Under the pieces are notes generated by a model. That model worked only from the letters and a program-made list of their open reading frames with translations, was not told where the DNA came from and ran no database searches. The translations under genes and the position numbers were made by a program. A stretch of DNA of 64,000 nt, taken from NCBI GenBank assembly GCA_900109895.1, contig FOBR01000009.1, positions 1 to 64,000 on the forward strand, in the 5' to 3' direction. Below are positions 16,554 to 25,194 of the stretch, piece by piece. This DNA is from a bacterium A37T11 (GTDB taxonomy: Bacteria; Bacteroidota; Bacteroidia; Sphingobacteriales; Sphingobacteriaceae). The stretch's first letter is position 1. Every line of letters begins with the position of its first letter.

Positions 16554-19283
16554 TTAAATTTTTGAGGGTTTTGAGGGATATTTCTGCAGTCGTATATTTA
16601 GTGTTATCATAAAATACCGGGCTAAACGATTGTTTCGTGTATCCAACACATCATTTCCGACTACTTCGCGGCTTATTCCTGTATTTTCGTTAAACAGGTC
16701 AAATCCCTGCAATCGAAGCAAGGCCCTATTATTTTTTAAAAAACTGCGTTCAATATAGGCGTTTAATAAGGTTGGGTTACTATTTACACTGCTGCTGAAG
16801 CCCGCATTTACCCGTTGTGAAAAATCAATCCCCAGTGTCCATTTTTCTCCCAAATAACCTTTGCCTCCAAAATTAACATTTAAAAAACTAGCGTCTACAT
16901 CAGCGGTATAAGGTAGTGAATTACGTGTCCGGGTTACGGCATAATTGGTGCTAAATTCTGCATCCACCATATCGGCCAGTTGAAATCCAAGTTGGGCTCC
17001 TTGGGAAAAGTCAAGAATACGTCCCAAATTTCGCTCTTCATTTATGTATGAAATGTTATTACTAAAGGTCGCGTTACCATTTAAAGTTAACTTAAGAGTT
17101 TCACCAACCAATGGGAAAGACCAGATATAATCTCCACGCATATCAAAATAGCCATCGGTGTTTAAATACCCGGTTTCCTGTTTCGTGCTATTGGGCACGA
17201 TACTTCGCTTGGTGACGATTTTATTTTGAATAAGGTTAAATGAAAGTGTTGTATTAAACATGCTGCCGGTTACCAAACTAAAGGTGTTGTATTTTATCTG
17301 AAAATTATTAATGAACTCAGCCTTTAAATGCGCATTGCCGTCAACTTCATTTTGGGGGTCGCTTACGTCGCGTACAGGTTGTATTTGAGAAAAATTTGGT
17401 TGGTTATTTCGCCCCAGGTAGTTAATGGAAAGGTCACTGTAGCGATTTATTTTATAATAAAATCCGGCGCTTGGGATAACATTCATGTGCTTGTAAGAGG
17501 TGACACTATCTTTATTGAGGGTATAACCGCTCAAGGTAGTTGGCTGCATGGCAAAACCAATGGTGTACTTATACCGATTGTTTTGGTTAAACTGATAGTT
17601 TAGCCCAAATTTACTGGTTTGGAACAGATAGGCATAGTCAATACTTAAGGAATCGATATAAACTGAATTTCCAATAGATCCTTCCGGGTCCGTATCCCAG
17701 GTATTGCGAATACTACTTATGGATGTATTTGAAAACTCATAGGCAAATTCCAGCAGGCTGCGATCATTTATGGGCTCCAGATAAGAAGCTTGTATGAATC
17801 CTACACGGTTCCGGTTACCATCATCCATCCTGCGTCCTATCTGCACGGTATCAATAAAAGGGTCATTGAAGGTGGATGAATCAATGTTTCTGGTAAGGTC
17901 ATTGATGTAATCTTTTTTATTTCGTTTATTATATTGCCCTTGTAAATTTAATATAAAATTACGGCCAGGTTTTTTAAAACGCCGGTTATAGAATATATCC
18001 AAATCCACATCGGGCGATGAGGCATGTGAGGTTGTATTGTATAAGCGATTGGTAGTGAGCCATTTATTACGGATATTACTTATGCTATTTGAAAGGTCGT
18101 CTGATTCTGAAAAGGTGACTGTTGGGGCTATTTTAAAATAGTTAAAGGTATCTATCTTAGCCTCGATTTCTGCTGAAATTTTATGTCGTGCATTTTCAGA
18201 ATTGGTTTTTCGTTCTTCATTGCTAAAAATCGAATTGTTCTGAAAGATACTCTGGAGCAGTGAGGTGCCTTCTGTTACGTTTTTCTTATCTACAAAATTA
18301 TACCCGGCAGCTATCGTGACTCCATTTCGATACTCATCCGCAAAATTCACTCCGAAAGAACCTGCGGTGTTAATACCATCTGTCTGATCAAACATACTGC
18401 CAAGGTCAAAACCTGAGCGATCACGTTCACTACCGCTACGAACATCCCCAAAACTAAAGATGCTGGTATTGGTATTATTCAAAGACCCAAGTAAAGAAAG
18501 TTCCTGCCCATTGTCAAATCGGTTAGCAGAAAAACTGCCAATATAACGTCCCGTAGTGCCTCCTCCTGCCGTGACTTGACCAAACATGCCTTTATTCCTG
18601 TCTTTTTTTAAAACAATGTTAATAATTTTTTCAGACTCTGTGTTTTTTATTCCGGTAATATTTGCCTCATCACCGTAGTCATTAATTACCTGTATATGGT
18701 CTACAATATTTGCTGGAAGATTACGCGTGGCTGTTAACACATCACCGCCAAAAAAAGGCCGCCCATTAACTTTAACATGAGCTACCGTTTGCCCTTGAGC
18801 GGTTACTTTTCCATCCCTGTTCACTTGCAGTCCGGGCAGCTGCCTCAAGAGTTCCTCTGTTAGCGCACCTGCCCGCACCGGAAAAGCCGATGCATTATAT
18901 TGAATGGTATCTTCCATCATCTGAACCGGAATATTATTGTAAACCACCACTTCCTTCAATAAATTGATTTGTGGTTTTAAGACTGATTTACCCATATCTA
19001 CGGCCCATTTCAATGGGTCAGTTATTTGGTGTCGTTCTGAAATCTGATAACCGAGCAAGCTAAAAATGACTCTGAATTCCAAACCGTATACTGATCTGAA
19101 TTGAAATTTTCCGCGTTCATCCGTTACGGTTAACAAGGTATCTATTACTGATACCAACCGCACGTTCACACCCACCAGCGGCAAACCGGTGGAGTCTTGG
19201 ACAACCCCATGAACAGCCCTGGTTTGATACTGAGCGGTGGCTTTTCCTGCCATCAACACCAATAAACAAACCAATAACTTTTG
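16554..19283 (-). CDS. large outer-membrane beta-barrel protein (TonB-receptor-like, OMP_b-brl_3 type)
   Basis: About 909 aa from the ATG at 19283. Signal peptide (M-Q-K-L-L-V-C-L-L-V to ...G-K-A-T-A-Q), carboxypeptidase-regulatory-like domain (V-H-G-V-V-Q-D-S-T-G-L-P-L-V-G-V-N), a degenerate plug with L-L-R-Q-L-P-G-L-Q-V-N-R-D-G-K-V and V-N-G-R-P-F-F-G-G-D-V, then a long barrel. Such proteins are common in Bacteroidota and mostly uncharacterised; a role in uptake or export across the outer membrane is inference. A frame reaching ATG 19328 exists, but that start would lie almost on the ferritin terminator stem (19341-19368), so the internal ATG just before the signal peptide was chosen. Confidence 0.85.
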   Translation of the reverse strand, partial: QKLLVCLLVLMAGKATAQYQTRAVHGVVQDSTGLPLVGVNVRLVSVIDTLLTVTDERGKFQFRSVYGLEFRVIFSLLGYQISERHQITDPLKWAVDMGKSVLKPQINLLKEVVVYNNIPVQMMEDTIQYNASAFPVRAGALTEELLRQLPGLQVNRDGKVTAQGQTVAHVKVNGRPFFGGDVLTATRNLPANIVDHIQVINDYGDEANITGIKNTESEKIINIVLKKDRNKGMFGQVTAGGGTTGRYIGSFSANRFDNGQELSLLGSLNNTNTSIFSFGDVRSGSERDRSGFDLGSMFDQTDGINTAGSFGVNFADEYRNGVTIAAGYNFVDKKNVTEGTSLLQSIFQNNSIFSNEERKTNSENARHKISAEIEAKIDTFNYFKIAPTVTFSESDDLSNSISNIRNKWLTTNRLYNTTSHASSPDVDLDIFYNRRFKKPGRNFILNLQGQYNKRNKKDYINDLTRNIDSSTFNDPFIDTVQIGRRMDDGNRNRVGFIQASYLEPINDRSLLEFAYEFSNTSISSIRNTWDTDPEGSIGNSVYIDSLSIDYAYLFQTSKFGLNYQFNQNNRYKYTIGFAMQPTTLSGYTLNKDSVTSYKHMNVIPSAGFYYKINRYSDLSINYLGRNNQPNFSQIQPVRDVSDPQNEVDGNAHLKAEFINNFQIKYNTFSLVTGSMFNTTLSFNLIQNKIVTKRSIVPNSTKQETGYLNTDGYFDMRGDYIWSFPLVGETLKLTLNGNATFSNNISYINEERNLGRILDFSQGAQLGFQLADMVDAEFSTNYAVTRTRNSLPYTADVDASFLNVNFGGKGYLGEKWTLGIDFSQRVNAGFSSSVNSNPTLLNAYIERSFLKNNRALLRLQGFDLFNENTGISREVVGNDVLDTRNNRLARYFMITLNIRLQKYPSKPSKI

Positions 19284-19340
19284 CATACGGATATAACGGT
19301 GTTTGTTACCTTCAAATTGCCTTGTCAAGTAAACGAAAAA

Positions 19341-19368
19341 GGGTTATCATTTGTTACAATGATAACCC
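19341..19368 (-). terminator. bidirectional-looking terminator after ferritin
   Basis: An 11-bp perfect stem (GGGTTATCATT at 19341-19351 and its complement at 19358-19368) with a 6-base loop, flanked by A5 on the left and T4 on the right. On the minus strand it is followed by TTTTT. It lies 24 bp past the ferritin stop. Confidence 0.85.
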
Positions 19369-19391
19369 TTTTCTATCAAAATTAAAAACAA

Positions 19392-19919
19392 TTATTCAGC
19401 GCTGTAGCTTACTTTGGGAATATGCTTGTCAATCTCCCATCTTCCGGTGCCTTCTTCGCCAATTACATCGAACATCTCCAGAATACGACGTGCGACATAC
19501 TCTTCTTCAATTTGTTCTTGCAGGAACCACTGAATAAACTGAAACGTTACAAAATCTTTCTGCTTAAAGCACTGGTCCGCAATGTTATTGAATTGCTGGG
19601 TTACATACATTTCTTGTTCCAATGCTTGCTCAAATACACTTCTGAACGATTCAAAATCAGCAGGGATATTAAAAATTTCAGGTGAAATCGCTTTTCCTCC
19701 CCGGTCATTGATGTATTTAAACAACTTAAGCATGTGTTTACGTTCCTCACCAGATTGTTTTTCAAAATATCCTGCGCTGAAGTCATAGCCCTGATTATCA
19801 CACCAGGATGACATGGCCAGGTAAATGGCTGAAGAATGTGCTTCCACCTTGATCTGATCATTCAGTAATTTTTCTATCTCTTCGTTTAAAGAGGTTTTTA
19901 AACGCAATAAATCTTTCAT
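19392..19919 (-). CDS. ftnA: ferritin (iron-storage protein)
   Basis: 175 aa non-haem ferritin subunit. It forms a 24-mer shell that oxidises and stores iron in the cytoplasm. Ferroxidase-centre residues are visible: Glu26 in V-E-A-H-S-S-A-I-Y, the E-x-x-H pair Glu59/His62 in E-E-R-K-H-M, a Glu in E-Q-E-M-Y, and Gln/Glu in F-L-Q-E-Q-I-E-E-E-Y. Length and four-helix layout match bacterial FtnA. It has its own -7 box (19978-19985) and terminator, so it is monocistronic. The siderophore-type receptors nearby make iron handling a theme, but they are not in the same operon. Confidence 0.95.
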   Translation of the reverse strand: MKDLLRLKTSLNEEIEKLLNDQIKVEAHSSAIYLAMSSWCDNQGYDFSAGYFEKQSGEERKHMLKLFKYINDRGGKAISPEIFNIPADFESFRSVFEQALEQEMYVTQQFNNIADQCFKQKDFVTFQFIQWFLQEQIEEEYVARRILEMFDVIGEEGTGRWEIDKHIPKVSYSAE

Positions 19920-19977
19920 AAACCTAAAATTTTACCTGTATTAATCTTAAACAAAAACCATTCCTGGCTTTGACATA

Positions 19978-19985
19978 CAAAAGTA
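19978..19985 (-). promoter_or_regulatory. -7 promoter box of ferritin
   Basis: Minus strand TACTTTTG matches TAnnTTTG. A -33 TTTG is not evident. It predicts a leader of about 50 nt. Confidence 0.4.
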
Positions 19986-20043
19986 AACAAAATGTTTGCT
20001 ATATTGTTAAGAATAAATGCAATAAGAAATGAGTCTAAATTAC

Positions 20044-20403
20044 TTAAGCCCTTGAAGGGGTGCTTTTAAGGCAGCTTTTTATCACACTGTTAAGTTCGAT
20101 CATGAATCGGGCTCCGTCCAAAAGTTCGCGGAGGTTCAATAAATCGTTGAGTGTGAGAGCAAAACAGCGTTCAGAACGGAAAGGCATTAGAATGGTATAG
20201 TCGGCATGACGGGATGAATCTATGATAAGAGAGGCAACGTCTATGCTGTCAACCTTCTTTTTAAAATGCAGAAAGTCAGCAACGCGAAATGCGGTTTTAT
20301 CCCCCGCAAAATCCAACCAATAACAATTTTGGTTGCTGCATTGATAAACAGCCCCATGTTGGGTTTGATACACTTCTTCTAATTTCGCAAATGGACAAGG
20401 CAT
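20044..20403 (-). CDS. small conserved Bacteroidota protein of unknown function
   Basis: 119 aa, no signal peptide or membrane segment. The N-terminal part has a Cys pattern (C3, then C-S-N-Q-N-C-Y-W-L-D-F) that could bind a metal. The remainder is helical, with L-T-L-N-D-L-L-N-L-R-E-L-L. It resembles a family of short proteins found in Bacteroidota (possibly DUF6686), but I am unsure of the assignment. It lies upstream of ferritin on the same strand, with the ferritin promoter between them. Confidence 0.65.
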   Translation of the reverse strand: MPCPFAKLEEVYQTQHGAVYQCSNQNCYWLDFAGDKTAFRVADFLHFKKKVDSIDVASLIIDSSRHADYTILMPFRSERCFALTLNDLLNLRELLDGARFMIELNSVIKSCLKSTPSRA

Positions 20404-20475
20404 CTTTTTATCGAATATTCCGTTGCGAAGATAGGAACTATTTATAATCAGTCCAAATCGTATGGTGATTTTTTT

Positions 20476-22314
20476 TTAAATAATTCCATGAAGGGGCTTG
20501 CCTTTTACTCCCAGGGAATCAACTATGCGTTCTATGGCAGGGTCCATGATCAGTTCAGGGGCATGGTGGGATTTCTTGCGGGCGTCAATAATGACAGGCC
20601 CCTGACAACTCCAATGTTTAAAATGTATTTCCTCGCCTACTCCATAAATATCATGCGAGGGATTGCTTCGGGTAAAGGCAACCCATATGAGGTTATTGAC
20701 CGTTTCAGCTGTAAAACTGGCATCATCGGCCAAAACAACTAGTGCAAGCCCGCTGAGTTGTACAGGGTCGAGAGCCACGGCAAACTTCCTGATTTTTTCA
20801 GACTCAGCTTCGTAATTAGTGAAGGCAGGGCCTTCCACAACCAGAATACCCGGTAGTGCTAGCCTAAATTGATTAAATGGCCTTGGTATGACAACTTGTG
20901 CTGGCACCTCTGTCCACAACTCCCGCTTTTTATCGCCAGCAGCAGCAAATATGACTTTTGATCCGGCATTAAGGCCATCTCCCGAATAATCCAGCGTATC
21001 AATGGTTGTCTGGGTATAAAAATGCAGGTCGCGCCTAAAATCGATCCGTTCCAATATATGCCTGAAAAATGCCGGTACATTGTGAATATTCAGTAACGGG
21101 TCATCTTCGTAAGCGGCAATAAATAAAAATTTGGCCAAGCTTAGCTGGTTTTTGCCTAACACCTGGCTGGCAATGGTCAGAATTTCTTGCGGACGATCAG
21201 TGTGCACATAGGGCGTATATCGTTCACTACCGATGGCAAATAATAAAGGGTGTACGCCCGCAGCATCTACGGCATGTATCGCATGGAGACCATTAATTTC
21301 TTTCGGAATAGCATCGCCGGTGATTTCATGGATAAGGGCGCCAAAACTGGTATCTTCCTGCGGAGGCCTTCCAACCACCGTGAATGACCATATCGCTTTT
21401 TTTCGGTGATACACCCGGTGAACCCGCAATAGCGGAAAGGGATGGGTAAGACTATAATAGCCCAAATGATCGCCGAAAGGGCCTTCGGGCTTTGTTTCCT
21501 GCGGAAATACGAGTCCGGTGATTACAAAATCGGCATCTGCAGAGATACAAAATCCCTCCTGATCGTAAAAATAACGGAAACGCCTATTCCCCATAGCCCC
21601 GGCAAAAGTTGCTTCTGACAGGCCTTCGGGCAATGGCATAACTGCTGCCAACGCATGTGAAGGAGGTCCACCCACAAAGATGCTAACTTTTAACGGTCGG
21701 CCAAGCGCATTTGCCTTCGCCTGGTGAATGCCAATTCCACGATGCAACTGATAGTGTAGACCAATTTCTTCATTTTGTTGGTAGTCATTCCCCGCCAATT
21801 GAATGCGATACATTCCCAGGTTCGATTGCATAATTCCGGGCTTGTTAACATCTTCGGTATATACCTGCGGCATGGTGATAAATGGCCCGCCATCCATGGG
21901 CCAATTTACAATTTGCGGCAGTTCGCTGATGCGTGTTTGGCCATAAAGCACCGGTGCACCCCTTTGTTTTTTATAAGGTAGGGCCGATAAGGCCGTCATT
22001 GCAACCCCAGCATATCTAAAGGGATGTTTCAGCGCTTTTAAAGGATCAGACTTTAGGTCAACCAGCACTTTAACTTTTTCAAGCGTATCCCGAAATAAAA
22101 AACGGGAGCGCTCGAGTGTACCAAACAGGTTGGAAACTGCCGGGAATTTACTGCCTTTAACGCGCTCAAATAATAAAGCCGGCCCCTGATTGGCATAGAC
22201 CCGTAAATGGATCGCAGCCATTTCCAAGTATGGATCAACCTCCTCTGGGATGCGTATGAGGTGTCCGTGATGTTCCAGGTCATTTATGCAATCGGCTAGG
22301 CTTTTATATCCCAT
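20476..22314 (-). CDS. UbiD-family prenylated-FMN-dependent decarboxylase
   Basis: 612 aa. UbiD enzymes decarboxylate aromatic or alpha,beta-unsaturated acids using prenylated FMN made by UbiX. The sequence shows family features in order: D-L-E-H-H-G-H-L-I-R-I at the N-terminus, N-L-F-G-T-L-E-R-S-R, N-L-G-M-Y-R-I-Q, G-P-P-S-H-A-L-A-A, and the E-G-P-F-G-D-H-L-G-Y-Y motif. It is longer than E. coli UbiD (about 500 aa), as many Bacteroidota members are. No ubiX or quinone-pathway gene is adjacent. A role in menaquinone or aromatic-acid metabolism is therefore open. Confidence 0.88.
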   Translation of the reverse strand: MGYKSLADCINDLEHHGHLIRIPEEVDPYLEMAAIHLRVYANQGPALLFERVKGSKFPAVSNLFGTLERSRFLFRDTLEKVKVLVDLKSDPLKALKHPFRYAGVAMTALSALPYKKQRGAPVLYGQTRISELPQIVNWPMDGGPFITMPQVYTEDVNKPGIMQSNLGMYRIQLAGNDYQQNEEIGLHYQLHRGIGIHQAKANALGRPLKVSIFVGGPPSHALAAVMPLPEGLSEATFAGAMGNRRFRYFYDQEGFCISADADFVITGLVFPQETKPEGPFGDHLGYYSLTHPFPLLRVHRVYHRKKAIWSFTVVGRPPQEDTSFGALIHEITGDAIPKEINGLHAIHAVDAAGVHPLLFAIGSERYTPYVHTDRPQEILTIASQVLGKNQLSLAKFLFIAAYEDDPLLNIHNVPAFFRHILERIDFRRDLHFYTQTTIDTLDYSGDGLNAGSKVIFAAAGDKKRELWTEVPAQVVIPRPFNQFRLALPGILVVEGPAFTNYEAESEKIRKFAVALDPVQLSGLALVVLADDASFTAETVNNLIWVAFTRSNPSHDIYGVGEEIHFKHWSCQGPVIIDARKKSHHAPELIMDPAIERIVDSLGVKGKPLHGII

Positions 22315-22357
22315 GGTCTTTGTTCGCTTGTCCTACGTATATTCTTTATGATTCTGG

Positions 22358-22365
22358 CAAAAATA
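22358..22365 (-). promoter_or_regulatory. -7 promoter box of the UbiD-type gene
   Basis: Minus strand TATTTTTG fits TAnnTTTG and lies about 44 bp upstream of the ATG at 22314. No clear -33 box is visible at the standard spacing. Confidence 0.35.
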
Positions 22366-22398
22366 CAGCAAAATAAAATTTAGTTGGGTAATTCAATT

Positions 22399-22497
22399 CA
22401 AATCTGGTTAGCCCGGAAGCGGCCTTGGAAAAATAACGGAGTGAGACTGAGGCTCACGCAGTGGTTTTTCCAGTCGCTGGAGGGATAATCAGATTTG
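22399..22497. repeat. 99-bp imperfect palindrome (long hairpin element)
   Basis: The outer 8 bases are perfectly inverted (CAAATCTG at 22399-22406, CAGATTTG at 22490-22497). The arms continue to pair inward with about 34 of 45 positions complementary, including GGAAAAA/TTTTTCC and an apical GTGAG/CTCAC stem (22441-22445 and 22453-22457) around a 7-base loop. It lies between the 3' end of the SGNH gene and the UbiD-type promoter. There is no U-tract, so it is not a standard terminator. It resembles a REP- or MITE-like element or the gene of a structured RNA. Confidence 0.6.
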
Positions 22498-22510
22498 TAT
22501 TCAAACATTC

Positions 22511-23725
22511 TTATTTAGAAATACAATTGATGAGGGCTTTAGCCAGCAAACGTCCCTGCAACTCATATCCTTCGGGCGAAAAATGGACCCCGTCACTGCC
22601 CATAAGTCCCCTTTTCTTCCAATCTGCAGCCCCGTCGGCACCACCGGCAATCTCATACAAGTCCCATACCGCATGGCCATTTTGTGCAGCGTATGAGAGA
22701 ATAGCCTCACGCACCTGCCCAACAACGGGATTGGGAAGAAGATACATACTGCGCCTGCGCCGCCTTTTAACCCGTCGGGTGCGGTAAGCCCGTTTGTAAG
22801 AAGCCATGGGTGTTGTAAAAAGAATGACCGCATTGGGATTATTTGCTATGATCTGTTTAACCAAAATATCAATTGTTTGCTGGAGGGCCGAAACCGAAAG
22901 TTCGTTGGTCTGCGCTTCGTTAGTACCCATGGACAAAATAATGATATCCGGATGCAGGTCGCTCGTTTGTCCGGCAAAAAAGCCATCACGGCTAAAATTT
23001 TCAAAGCGGCTGCCATTAACCCCAATATTATGATAAAGCACGCCCTGCTGACCATTTTCCAGGTTAACGCCGAATAAATAGCCCCTTCCCTGCCCGTTCA
23101 ACATACCATCCAGCCGAAAGGAAGCCACCTGTTGGGGCAATGTCCAGGTTAAACTTGAAGCCTGCATGACTGGGCTTTGAAAGATGAGGTTTTCAGCCTG
23201 TACTGATAATTTATAGGGATCATGAATGCCCCCCTGAAAAATTTGGATTCGATTAAACGAGTTCCGGTAGCGGGTGCTGTCCTGAGCAGAGGCCGTGATG
23301 GAAAACGAAGGGCTCTGCTGGGCAATGACCCAGCCGCCGATGCCCGCAGGAAATTGGGGATGAATGGCCGTGTTCCGGTCTACGGCCCATCGGTTTGGCG
23401 ATGACCAGCTGAAATCCTTATTGCCATTGGTCCTGGCCAGGCTATAAGGAAAAATAAATCCGGGGCCGGCATTTCCAAAATGTTGTTGGAGCGCTCTTTT
23501 CACGGTCTCACCAAAAAAACCACCCTGCACATGAGAATCTCCCACATGGATGATCCGGGTAACATGGCCCGGAACCTGTTGCTGATATGCTAGCAATAGC
23601 CCGATTCGTTCCCCGTTTTTGATACGGTTAAGTTGGCTATTATATTGCGCCTGTGAGATCTCTACCAGCAATAAGGCCAGTACCAGACACAAATAACGGG
23701 CACATGGAAAGGTATATCTGATCAT
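22511..23725 (-). CDS. SGNH/GDSL-family hydrolase or acyltransferase, secreted
   Basis: 404 aa with a signal peptide (...L-L-L-V-E-I-S-Q-A-Q). SGNH blocks are visible: G-D-S-H with the catalytic Ser near residue 64, S-M-G-T-N-E-A for the Asn of block III, and D-G-V-H-F-S-P-E-G-Y with the Asp/His pair near residues 378-381. Two-domain SGNH proteins of this kind add or remove O-acetyl groups on cell-surface polysaccharides. It diverges from the SGNH-MBOAT pair at 23815-26709, which suggests a shared pathway. A run of basic residues (R-T-R-R-V-K-R-R-R-R-R, about 315-325) sits in a loop between blocks and is unusual for the family. Confidence 0.85.
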   Translation of the reverse strand: MIRYTFPCARYLCLVLALLLVEISQAQYNSQLNRIKNGERIGLLLAYQQQVPGHVTRIIHVGDSHVQGGFFGETVKRALQQHFGNAGPGFIFPYSLARTNGNKDFSWSSPNRWAVDRNTAIHPQFPAGIGGWVIAQQSPSFSITASAQDSTRYRNSFNRIQIFQGGIHDPYKLSVQAENLIFQSPVMQASSLTWTLPQQVASFRLDGMLNGQGRGYLFGVNLENGQQGVLYHNIGVNGSRFENFSRDGFFAGQTSDLHPDIIILSMGTNEAQTNELSVSALQQTIDILVKQIIANNPNAVILFTTPMASYKRAYRTRRVKRRRRRSMYLLPNPVVGQVREAILSYAAQNGHAVWDLYEIAGGADGAADWKKRGLMGSDGVHFSPEGYELQGRLLAKALINCISK

Positions 23726-23814
23726 TCGCGGAGCAAGTATAGGATTTTTTAGATTAAAATACGTTATTTGCGCCGTCTTTCGTTTTAGTAAGCATGGGGA
23801 GTAATTCTTTTTAA

Positions 23815-25194
23815 ATGAACAATCAGTTGTTTAAGGTTTGGTTGTTGAGCGTAATATTGCTTTGCGCGCTATTCAGTTTATATTACGTACCTGAATTAAA
23901 AGTGGCCGGGTACACACTTAAGGAGATGGATATACTCCATGATGTGAAATCCAGAAAAGAGCTAATTGTTACAAATCTGCAAAATAAACAGACAAAAGAC
24001 AAAAAAAGTAAAAACCCTTCAAAAAAGTTTTCTGGGAAACCAGTAGTTAGCAATGAAGGCTTATCCATCCCTACGGAGCCGGTTCCCATTGAAGATTTTG
24101 GTCAGGAAACGCCGGCCATGCAGGCCTTCTATGATGCACTGCGTAACCTTCCCGAATCAGAAAAGTCCGTGCATATGGGATTTATGGGCGACTCCTTTAT
24201 TGAAGGCGATATCTTAACGGACAAATTACGTGACACCCTGCAGGGTATCTTTGGCGGTAGTGGCGTGGGTTATGTAGCCTTTGCCAACCCGTCTACCGAT
24301 TACAGGCTCAATATTCTTCAGCGAACCACGGGCTTCAAGTCCACATCTGCGGTGGATAGCGGCGTCCGGAAAAAAAGGTTTGACATTTCCGGGCATTTGG
24401 CCATTCCTGTAACTGATTCCAATGCCATTACTTATTATGGGGCTGGAAAAATCCCTAAATGCCGGTACTTTAAAAACATAACATTGTTTTATAGCACACC
24501 GCACCCCAGCCGAATCTCATTCAATTACCAGGGGGGAAAACGGCAAACCTATACGCTTGAAAGTGGCCGCAGGCTACATGCGCTGGCCTTGCAGGCTGAT
24601 TCCGCACGAAACCTAAGTTTTTATAGCCAAAAAGATTCGTTGCTCCAGCTGTTTGGGCTCAACTTTGAGAATGGGAAGGGCTTGTACCTCGATAATTTTT
24701 CGCTAAGGGGTAATGCAGGCACCGCCTTATTCCGTACAACGGCTGACATGTACCAGCAAACCGATTCCTTGCTTCATTATAAGCTAATCGTGTTGCAATA
24801 TGGCTTAAATGCCATGTCGCCAAAAATAAGTAACTATGATCCTTATAAAAGGATGCTTATTAAAGTTATCCAGCTCATCAAAGCGGGATTTCCGCACAGC
24901 AGCATCCTGGTGTTAGGCGTGGGCGACCGGTCACAGCGGGATATGGGCGAATACGTGACCATGGAAACTTTACCAAAAATGCTCGAAGCACAACGCGCTG
25001 CGGCCGAAGCGGAAAAGGTTGCCTTCTGGAATATGTTTGAGGCCATGGGTGGTGAAAACAGTATGGCGCAGTTTGTGAATCACGATCCACCCCTTGCCAA
25101 TAAAGATTATACGCACATTAACCGCAGGGGCGGCATCCTCATCGGCCGGCAACTGGCAAAAGCACTTTTATTGGGTTTTAACGGAAAAGACTAA
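23815..25194 (+). CDS. SGNH-family periplasmic acetylation protein, MBOAT partner
   Basis: 459 aa. One N-terminal membrane segment (about 5-22) followed by a Lys-rich linker (about 58-78), then an SGNH domain: G-D-S-F with catalytic Ser near residue 125, L-Q-Y-G-L-N-A-M as block III, and D-Y-T-H-I-N-R-R-G-G holding the Asp-x-x-His pair near residue 425. It is the likely periplasmic transferase (AlgX/AlgJ/PatB-like role) working with the MBOAT protein whose gene starts directly after its stop codon. The target polymer is not identifiable. Confidence 0.85.
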   Translation: MNNQLFKVWLLSVILLCALFSLYYVPELKVAGYTLKEMDILHDVKSRKELIVTNLQNKQTKDKKSKNPSKKFSGKPVVSNEGLSIPTEPVPIEDFGQETPAMQAFYDALRNLPESEKSVHMGFMGDSFIEGDILTDKLRDTLQGIFGGSGVGYVAFANPSTDYRLNILQRTTGFKSTSAVDSGVRKKRFDISGHLAIPVTDSNAITYYGAGKIPKCRYFKNITLFYSTPHPSRISFNYQGGKRQTYTLESGRRLHALALQADSARNLSFYSQKDSLLQLFGLNFENGKGLYLDNFSLRGNAGTALFRTTADMYQQTDSLLHYKLIVLQYGLNAMSPKISNYDPYKRMLIKVIQLIKAGFPHSSILVLGVGDRSQRDMGEYVTMETLPKMLEAQRAAAEAEKVAFWNMFEAMGGENSMAQFVNHDPPLANKDYTHINRRGGILIGRQLAKALLLGFNGKD

